A stretch of 5,011 nt of DNA from Desulfonatronum sp. (GTDB taxonomy: Bacteria; Desulfobacterota; Desulfovibrionia; Desulfovibrionales; Desulfonatronaceae). Position 1 is the stretch's first letter; the number at the start of each line of letters is the position of its first letter. Positions 1 through 5,011 of this stretch are shown here, piece after piece. The notes under the pieces are model-generated. The model saw nothing but the letters and a program-made list of their open reading frames with translations. It was not told the DNA's origin and did not search any database. The stretch is taken from NCBI GenBank assembly GCA_007127655.1, contig SKYX01000139.1, positions 1-5,011 of the forward strand, given 5' to 3'. Both the position numbers and the translations under genes were made by a program.

Positions 1-1726
1 GGATCATCTTGCTGAGGATCTGATCTGAGATGACCACATCATCCGGTTTCAGGCCGTTTTCCTTGATCTGCCTGGGCAACAGGTAGCGCCTAGCGATCTT
101 GATCTTCTCGGCCTCGGTGTATCCGGGGATGCGGATCACCTCCATCCGGTCCAGCAGGGCCGAGGGGATGGTGTCCAGGACGTTGGCCGTGCAGATAAAC
201 ATGACCTTGGACAGGTCGAAGGGCACGTTCAGATAGTGGTCGCTGAAGGTGAAGTTCTGTTCCGGGTCCAGAACTTCCAACAAAGCAGAAGACGGATCGC
301 CACGAAAGTCCGTGCCCACCTTATCCACCTCGTCCAGCATGATCACCGGGTTGCGGGTCCCGGCCTGCTTGATGCTCTGGATGATCCGCCCGGGCATGGA
401 ACCGATGTAGGTCCGGCGATGGCCCCGAATTTCGGCCTCATCCCGAATTCCGCCCAAAGACATACGCACGAACTTGCGGCCCAGGGAACTGGCGATGGAC
501 CGCCCCAGGGAGGTCTTGCCAACGCCCGGAGGGCCGACGAAGCAAAGAATCGGCCCCTTCATGTCCGGGTTGAGCTTGCGCACGCTCAGGTATTCCAAAA
601 TGCGGTCCTTGACCTTGTCCAGGCCGTAGTGGTCGTCGTCCAGGACAGTCTTGGCTTTTTGAATGATCAACTGGTCCTTGGACAGCTTTTTCCAGGGCAG
701 TTCTACGAGCCAGTCCAGATACGTCCGGATGACCGTGGCTTCCGAGGACTCCGGATGCATGGACTCCAACCGTTTGAGCTGCTTGTCCGCTTCCTTGCGC
801 ACCTCCTTGGGCAATCCGGCCTTTTTCAGGGCTGTGCGCAGTTCTTCCAGATCCTCTTCCCCTTCCGCGGAGTCGCCCAATTCCTTGCGAATGGCCTTGA
901 GTTGCTCACGCAGGAAAAATTCCCGCTGGGCCTTGTCCATGCCTTCCTTGGCCATGCTTTGAATCTTGGCCTGCATCTCCGCGACCTCGGCCTCCTTGAT
1001 CAACTGTTTGTTGACCAGAGCCAGGCGCTGAACCGGATTCTCGCAGGCCAGGATTTCCTGGGCGTCTTCGACTTTCATCCGCAGGTTGGACGCGATCAGA
1101 TCCGCCAAGCGACCAGGTTCCTCCACGCTGTTCAGCACGGCCAACACATCCGGAGAGGCGATACCGCGCAGGGAGAGAATCTTCTCGCTCTGCTCCCTTG
1201 CAGTGCGAACCATGGCCTCCAGTTGCGGCGAAGGCTCGCGGAACTCCTCCTCTTCGATGGGCTCGATTTCCACCATATGGAATGGTTCGTTTTGCACGTA
1301 ACCGGTGATCCGGGCCCGGGTCACGCCCTGAACCAGCACCTTCAAGCGCCCGTCGGGCATCTTGAGCATGCGCATGATCGTGGCCAGGGTGCCCACGGAG
1401 TGGACTTCCTCCGGCCCGGGATCGTCGGTCTTTTCTTCTTTCTGGGTGGAGATCAGGATGTGTCGATTGCTGTTCAGGGCCGCGTCCACCGCGTTGATGG
1501 ACCGCTCTCGACCCACAAAAAGCGGCAAGATCATGTAATTGAAGACGACCACGTCCCGCACCGGCAAAAGCGGAACGTGCTTGGGCATCTCCTGCCCCGC
1601 ATTGCCTCCATCCCGATCCTCGGATTCGGAAACGGGCTCCACTTCCGGGCCGCGCTTCACATGCGCCTCCTGCTCTTCGGAGTCGGCGACGATATCCACT
1701 TGTTGATTTTCGTTTTTCGTACTCAT
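1..1726 (-). CDS. lon: Lon ATP-dependent serine protease, N-terminal 575 residues (3' end lies outside the window)
   Basis: Lon is a homo-hexameric AAA+ protease of the cytoplasm that unfolds and degrades damaged and regulatory proteins. The visible part has an acidic N-terminal tail (about residues 1-46) and the LAN substrate-binding domain starting at LLPVRDVVVF (53-62). A helical, coiled-coil-prone segment follows, with the family-typical FFLREQLKAIRKELG (270-284), and then the AAA+ module. Walker A is GPPGVGKT (398-405), the pore-loop tyrosine is Y440 in YIGSMPG, Walker B is IMLDEVD with D465/E466, sensor 1 is N515 and the arginine finger is R527. From Walker A to sensor 1 the numbering runs exactly 42 above E. 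coli Lon. The window ends before sensor 2 and the Ser-Lys protease dyad, so catalytic competence cannot be judged. The ATG at 1726 is chosen because AAAGGAG lies upstream and no better in-frame start exists. The gene stands 244 bases behind acyP, so it probably has its own promoter. Confidence 0.97.
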   Translation of the reverse strand, partial: MSTKNENQQVDIVADSEEQEAHVKRGPEVEPVSESEDRDGGNAGQEMPKHVPLLPVRDVVVFNYMILPLFVGRERSINAVDAALNSNRHILISTQKEEKTDDPGPEEVHSVGTLATIMRMLKMPDGRLKVLVQGVTRARITGYVQNEPFHMVEIEPIEEEEFREPSPQLEAMVRTAREQSEKILSLRGIASPDVLAVLNSVEEPGRLADLIASNLRMKVEDAQEILACENPVQRLALVNKQLIKEAEVAEMQAKIQSMAKEGMDKAQREFFLREQLKAIRKELGDSAEGEEDLEELRTALKKAGLPKEVRKEADKQLKRLESMHPESSEATVIRTYLDWLVELPWKKLSKDQLIIQKAKTVLDDDHYGLDKVKDRILEYLSVRKLNPDMKGPILCFVGPPGVGKTSLGRSIASSLGRKFVRMSLGGIRDEAEIRGHRRTYIGSMPGRIIQSIKQAGTRNPVIMLDEVDKVGTDFRGDPSSALLEVLDPEQNFTFSDHYLNVPFDLSKVMFICTANVLDTIPSALLDRMEVIRIPGYTEAEKIKIARRYLLPRQIKENGLKPDDVVISDQILSKMI

Positions 1727-1738
1727 ATTCGCAATATA

Positions 1739-1745
1739 CTCCTTT
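1739..1745 (-). promoter_or_regulatory. Ribosome binding site of lon
   Basis: AAAGGAG reads on the minus strand upstream of the lon ATG. The spacing from GGAG to the ATG is 12 bases, longer than the usual 5-9. It is the only purine-rich Shine-Dalgarno-like match near this start, and it supports 1726 over downstream methionines. Confidence 0.65.
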
Positions 1746-1809
1746 AAAAATTCGCGTCGTTACAATGGGCTGGTTCATTCTGACGGAAATACATGTTGAT
1801 ACTTTCCGA

Positions 1810-1837
1810 GTAGGAGCGGTTCGCGAACCGCCCCTAC
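1810..1837. repeat. 28-base near-perfect palindrome upstream of lon
   Basis: The arms GTAGGAGCGGTTCG and CGAACCGCCCCTAC pair at all but one position (A1815 against C1832). The central 16 bases (1816-1831, GCGGTTCGCGAACCGC) are a perfect palindrome. It can form a very stable hairpin on either strand. No T-run follows on either strand, so it is not a standard intrinsic terminator. It could be a dispersed REP-like palindromic element, a protein binding site, or an mRNA-stabilising or attenuating hairpin in the lon leader. The window holds only one copy, so the repeat-family status is inferred. Confidence 0.7.
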
Positions 1838-1954
1838 GGAAGGCCGTGCATCCGCATGGGGTTTCCCAAGGTGCCTATCAGCCGTCAACTTTCAACCTGT
1901 TCTAAACCATCCCGTCGTTATAATTCATCGCATATTATTGGGGCACGGCCTTCC
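1838..1954. repeat. Exact 12-base inverted repeat spanning 117 bases, abutting the palindrome
   Basis: GGAAGGCCGTGC at 1838-1849 is matched exactly, in inverted orientation, by GCACGGCCTTCC at 1943-1954, with 93 bases between. The left arm begins at the base after the 28-base palindrome ends, so together they could fold as a long-range stem followed by a hairpin in a minus-strand transcript. No target-site duplication is visible at the outer edges, and no ORF lies between the arms. A chance match of this length in such a short span is unlikely but not excluded. Confidence 0.5.
1877..1897 (-). repeat. Three degenerate heptamer repeats in the acyP-lon gap
   Basis: Read on the minus strand, 1897 to 1877 is GGTTGAA, AGTTGAC, GGCTGAT: three contiguous 7-base units fitting RGYTGAN. 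A similar heptamer run on the opposite strand lies in the gap between holA and radC. Function unknown; such runs are often replication-slippage products in non-coding DNA. Confidence 0.4.
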
Positions 1955-1970
1955 CGGGATAGCCTCTTCG

Positions 1971-2252
1971 TCACGCCGTCGGGGCGATGTGAAAGCCCTT
2001 CGAGAGTGACCCTTCCTCCGTGACGGCCGAGACCGCGACGTCGTCCACCCTACTGAAGGAAGGTCCCTGCCAGAGCAGCTTTTCCAACTCCCGCAACGCC
2101 GCTTCATCGCCCTGGGCCAGAACCTCCACTCGTCCGTCCCGGAGATTGCGCACCCAGCCGTTCAACCCCAGACGCTGGGCTTGGCCCCGGGTCCAGCCTC
2201 GAAAATACACCCCCTGAACTCGTCCACGTACATGGGCATGCAAGATATTCAA
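1971..2252 (-). CDS. acyP: Acylphosphatase, 93 residues, TTG start
   Basis: Small cytoplasmic enzyme that hydrolyses the carboxyl-phosphate bond of acyl phosphates such as acetyl phosphate, carbamoyl phosphate or 1,3-bisphosphoglycerate. The signature GRVQGVYFRGW lies at residues 10-20. It contains the phosphate-binding loop with catalytic Arg18, and NGWVRNLRDGRVEV (31-44) supplies the catalytic Asn36. The C-terminus FHIAPTA keeps the family's final strand. A length of 93 matches the usual 90-100. The TTG at 2252 is preferred because GGAGAGG sits 8 bases upstream and the family's first beta strand begins right there (NILHAHVRGRVQG). The open frame extends upstream to 2327, but that part overlaps the end of radC and adds 25 residues foreign to the family. 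The gene starts 22 bases after the radC stop and is probably co-transcribed with it. Confidence 0.94.
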   Translation of the reverse strand: MNILHAHVRGRVQGVYFRGWTRGQAQRLGLNGWVRNLRDGRVEVLAQGDEAALRELEKLLWQGPSFSRVDDVAVSAVTEEGSLSKGFHIAPTA

Positions 2253-2260
2253 CTGTTTGT

Positions 2261-2267
2261 CCTCTCC
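2261..2267 (-). promoter_or_regulatory. Ribosome binding site that fixes the acyP TTG start
   Basis: GGAGAGG on the minus strand ends 8 bases before the TTG at 2252 and lies inside the 22-base gap after the radC stop codon (2275-2277). Its ideal spacing is the main argument for a TTG start over any longer reading. Confidence 0.75.
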
Positions 2268-2274
2268 AGGCGGC

Positions 2275-2946
2275 TTACAGCAGCCCTTGGGCTTGAAAAC
2301 TGAAATAGTCCTGGTCCGTGACCACAATATGATCTAAAACGCGAATGTCCATCTCCTGGGCCGCGCGCTGCATCTTTTTGGTCAATTCCTGATCCTGGAC
2401 CGAAGGCTTGGGGTCCCCGCCGGGATGGTTGTGAACCAGGATCAGGCCGCTGGCCTGGTGGTTCAGGACCAGCCGTAGGATTTCCCGGGGATAGACCGGC
2501 GTTTGATCCACCGTGCCCCGGCTGACCCGCTGCCAGTGGACCAGCCGGTTCTTGTTGTCCACCAGGGCCACCCAGAACTGCTCGGTCCGCTCCTGGCCAA
2601 GCCGGGCGATGGCGAAGTCCGCTACGATTCGGGGATGGTTGAATACTTCCCTTTCCTGGACCAACCCTTCCTGTACCCGACTCCAGAATTCCCGCCAGAC
2701 GTTCAGCAGCATGTTCACGCTGGGACTCATCCCCGGGACGTCTGCCAAATCTTCGGCGGAGGCATGAAACAATCCGCGCAGCGACCCGCACCTAGCCAGC
2801 AACGCCTTGGCCAACTCTTTGGTGTCTCGTCGGGGTAAGGCATAGCCGAGCAACAATTCCAGAATTTCATAGTCCGCTAGGCCCTGGGAATTACGAGACA
2901 GGCGTTCTTTGAGTCGTTTTCGGTGTCCGAGATAGTGTTTGTCCAT
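2275..2946 (-). CDS. radC: RadC family protein (JAB/MPN+ metalloprotease-like fold), 223 residues
   Basis: RadC (DUF2466) proteins were named for a supposed DNA-repair role, since doubted; the cellular function is unsettled. The N-terminal part GHRKRLKERL (7-16), DYEILELLLGYALPRRDTKELAKALL (from residue 25) and a helix-hairpin-helix-like DLADVPGMSPS (66-76) are typical of the family. The C-terminal JAMM domain has the zinc-binding motif HxHx10D as HNHPGGDPKPSVQD, with H172, H174 and D185 counted from the chosen ATG, so the metal site looks intact. About 223 residues is the normal family length. The frame is open to a TTG at 3000, but those 18 extra residues are encoded in AT-rich repeat DNA and are unlike the family. 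No Shine-Dalgarno precedes either start, so initiation may be weak or unusual. acyP follows after 22 bases. Confidence 0.93.
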   Translation of the reverse strand: MDKHYLGHRKRLKERLSRNSQGLADYEILELLLGYALPRRDTKELAKALLARCGSLRGLFHASAEDLADVPGMSPSVNMLLNVWREFWSRVQEGLVQEREVFNHPRIVADFAIARLGQERTEQFWVALVDNKNRLVHWQRVSRGTVDQTPVYPREILRLVLNHQASGLILVHNHPGGDPKPSVQDQELTKKMQRAAQEMDIRVLDHIVVTDQDYFSFQAQGLL

Positions 2947-2974
2947 GGCATATAGGCACGGATGAAGAGTTTGG

Positions 2975-3010
2975 CAACAAAAAACAGCTTTGCTCAACAA
3001 AAAAACAGCT
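2975..3010. repeat. Imperfect tandem direct repeat just upstream of radC
   Basis: CAACAAAAAACAGCT at 2975-2989 recurs as CAACAAAAAAACAGCT at 2995-3010, differing by one A in the A-run. The period is 20 bases, close to two helical turns. It lies 29 bases upstream of the radC ATG, in the position expected for a promoter or operator. It may equally be slippage in A-rich DNA. Confidence 0.5.
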
Positions 3011-3019
3011 AAAAATCGT

Positions 3020-3038
3020 AAAAAGGCTGCAACAAGCC
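3020..3038 (-). terminator. Weak candidate intrinsic terminator after holA
   Basis: On the minus strand GGCT (3038-3035), a 6-base loop and AGCC (3028-3025) are followed directly by TTTTT (3024-3020), with a second T5 run a few bases on. The stem has only 4 base pairs, which is short for a rho-independent terminator. The position, after holA and before radC, is sensible for ending the leuS-holA transcript. Confidence 0.3.
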
Positions 3039-3080
3039 GTCTCGTATCAGCAAATTTCGAGAAAGCAAACTGGAACTTTG

Positions 3081-3109
3081 GGTTCAGGGTTCAGTGGTTC
3101 ACGGTTGAT
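3081..3109 (+). repeat. Degenerate heptamer run in the holA-radC gap
   Basis: GGTTCAG at 3081-3087 is repeated exactly at 3088-3094. After one inserted T come GGTTCAC (3096-3102) and GGTTGAT (3103-3109). The units resemble the heptamers in the gap upstream of lon, though on the other strand. The rest of this gap (3040-3201) shows no gene; it includes GAGCAAGA twice (3178-3185 and 3187-3194) in a purine-rich stretch. Confidence 0.5.
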
Positions 3110-3201
3110 TGATGAGGCTTCAAGCGTGAAAGAGGTTGACCGCCGGAGAGTTTGTCTGAGGAAGAGGTGGTGAAATGGAGCAAGAGGAGCAAGAATCCGA
3201 C

Positions 3202-4188
3202 TCAAGGATGTGAGCCGGGGCGCTGAGAGAGGCTGGAGACGAGGTATTCCAGGATTTGGTCGGCTTGCTTGCGGCCGGATTTTAGGTCGGATTCAGCTTG
3301 AAAAACCAGGTCGATGACCCGGGCGATGCCCTGCTCGCCCAACTGTGTGGCCAAACGCTTCTTTTCGCCCTTGATGTAAGGGGGCAGGTTGACGGCGCCG
3401 TCCTCGCCGACGTTGAGCATCCAGAGGATGCGCATCTCCCGCTGGAGCAGACCCAGCACGGGCATCAGCATTCCCGAGTTACTGGCTTCTCTGTCCAACA
3501 GCACGGTTTGCCAGACACCCAGGTTGGCCGAGGATTGAAGCATGCCGCGCAAAAAGGTAAAATTGTCCAGGGAGGTCGCTTCGCCAAACAGCCCCAAGTC
3601 CGAGGCTTCCACCCGTTGCCGCTCCCCCAGGGCCAGTTCCAGTTTTTGCAGCTCATTGCCGAATCGGGCCCCGTCCAGCGGCAGCAGCCCGGCCAGTTTT
3701 TCCTCCACGGATGGCGCGAACCCGACCCCGCACCGTTTGGCCCAGGCCTTCAATTCCGTACGCAAAGTCTGGGGTGTCATGCCCGGTGACTGCCAGATCC
3801 ATTGCCTTTTCCGGGCCGCTTTGAAAAAAGGCTGTTTCTCCAGAACCACCGGCACGGCTGGAGTCTTACCCTTCCACTCTCCTTCCAGGCAGAAAAAGAC
3901 CCACAAGTCCGGCTTACCTTTACGGAGCAACGGCTCCAGGTCGGACCAGACCTTGACCGTCAGAGCGTTGGCCCGCCGCAAAACCAAAACCCGGCCCTGG
4001 CCCAGCAAACTGAGCAGGCCGGGCATGGACAGGGAGGACCAGAAGCTCGATTCCAAGGGCTCGTCCGCCCAATGCGTCGTCCGGCTCCACTCCCCACAAC
4101 CAGCAGCCTGGAGCCTTTCGCGAATCACCCGCTGGATCATCCAGGGATCCGGACAAACGCAAAAGAAAAATGGCGGGTTGGGCGGCAT
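3202..4188 (-). CDS. holA: DNA polymerase III delta subunit (clamp loader), 328 residues
   Basis: Delta is the clamp-loader wrench that opens the beta sliding clamp so it can be placed on primed DNA. The length is close to the E. coli protein (343). The N-terminal strand FFFCVCPDPWMIQRVI (7-22) matches the family's opening element; no Walker A motif is present, as expected, because delta binds no ATP. The middle has the LLPLDGARFGNELQKLELAL stretch (168-187) that ends the second domain. The C-terminal collar domain carries LGLLQREMRILWML (245-258), PPYIKGEKKRLA (269-280) and FQAESDLKSGRKQADQILEYLV (296-317), all typical of delta. It follows the leuS stop by 29 bases and is probably co-transcribed with it. 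No Shine-Dalgarno stands close to the ATG. An in-frame ATT at 4206 lies 7 bases after AAAGGG and is an alternative start. The frame stays open much further upstream, but there it overlaps leuS and is not coding. Confidence 0.9.
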   Translation of the reverse strand: MPPNPPFFFCVCPDPWMIQRVIRERLQAAGCGEWSRTTHWADEPLESSFWSSLSMPGLLSLLGQGRVLVLRRANALTVKVWSDLEPLLRKGKPDLWVFFCLEGEWKGKTPAVPVVLEKQPFFKAARKRQWIWQSPGMTPQTLRTELKAWAKRCGVGFAPSVEEKLAGLLPLDGARFGNELQKLELALGERQRVEASDLGLFGEATSLDNFTFLRGMLQSSANLGVWQTVLLDREASNSGMLMPVLGLLQREMRILWMLNVGEDGAVNLPPYIKGEKKRLATQLGEQGIARVIDLVFQAESDLKSGRKQADQILEYLVSSLSQRPGSHP

Positions 4189-4217
4189 GGTGTGGTTGGG
4201 GAAAATCGAGCCGCCCT

Positions 4218-5011
<794 letters not shown>

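Noticed and set aside
236..1747. 503-codon open frame on the plus strand
   Set aside because: It lies wholly opposite lon, whose minus-strand frame has clear AAA+ motifs. The predicted protein is rich in His, Gln, Leu and Phe in a pattern typical of antisense frames over GC-biased codons, and it shows no recognisable domain.
906..1778. 290-codon minus-strand frame overlapping the 5' part of lon
   Set aside because: It is an alternate frame of lon, with Arg/Gly/Ala-rich low-complexity translation and no family motif.
1755..1800. Heat-shock (sigma-32) promoter for lon, from CCCATTGT on the minus strand
   Set aside because: The -10-like CCCAT has no CTTGAA-like -35 element at 13-15 bases upstream, so the match is not enough to call.
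1838..1954. Miniature transposable element bounded by the 12-base inverted repeat
   Set aside because: No target-site duplication is visible at the edges and only one copy is in the window; kept as an inverted repeat only.
2253..2327. N-terminal extension of the acylphosphatase
   Set aside because: These 25 codons overlap the end of radC and precede the ribosome binding site; family members begin at the strand encoded from the TTG at 2252.
2249..2791. 180-codon minus-strand frame inside radC
   Set aside because: It is an out-of-frame shadow of radC, Gly/Pro/Arg-rich, with no motif, while the radC frame has an intact JAMM motif.
2946..2980. Sigma-70 promoter for radC with TTGCCA, 17 bases and TATATG
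   Set aside because: The boxes and spacing look fair, but the transcription start would fall a few bases after the A of the radC ATG, so it could not express the chosen start.

Overview
The window is a block of bacterial housekeeping genes, all five on the minus strand. Read in the direction of transcription (right to left) they are leuS (3' end only), holA, radC, an acylphosphatase gene (acyP) and lon (5' part only). The gene content is bacterial and the DNA is moderately GC-rich with G/C-rich third codon positions. The protein style (a Lon with an extra acidic N-terminus, holA directly after leuS) fits a Desulfovibrio-like deltaproteobacterium (Desulfobacterota). That placement is an inference from gene content and sequence style, not something the window proves.

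Layout: leuS (5011 to 4218) gives the KMSKS loop, the anticodon-binding domain and the C-terminal domain of leucyl-tRNA synthetase. After 29 bases comes holA (4188 to 3202), the clamp-loader delta subunit. A gap of 255 bases (2947 to 3201) holds short direct repeats, degenerate heptamers and a weak terminator-like hairpin. Then radC (2946 to 2275) and acyP (2252 to 1971) form a tight pair, with 22 bases between them and the acyP ribosome binding site inside that gap. A second gap of 244 bases (1727 to 1970) holds a strong palindrome, a 12-base inverted repeat and more heptamers. It must also contain the lon promoter if lon is transcribed on its own. lon runs from 1726 off the left edge; 575 codons are visible, up to the AAA+ module but not the protease domain.

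Functionally the genes are only loosely related: tRNA charging, replisome assembly, a DUF2466/JAMM protein of uncertain role, acyl-phosphate hydrolysis and ATP-dependent proteolysis. Likely transcription units are leuS-holA, radC-acyP and lon. No mobile element, CRISPR array, tRNA or rRNA is visible, and I found no convincing new system. The points worth checking are in the two intergenic gaps and in the start sites of holA, radC and acyP.
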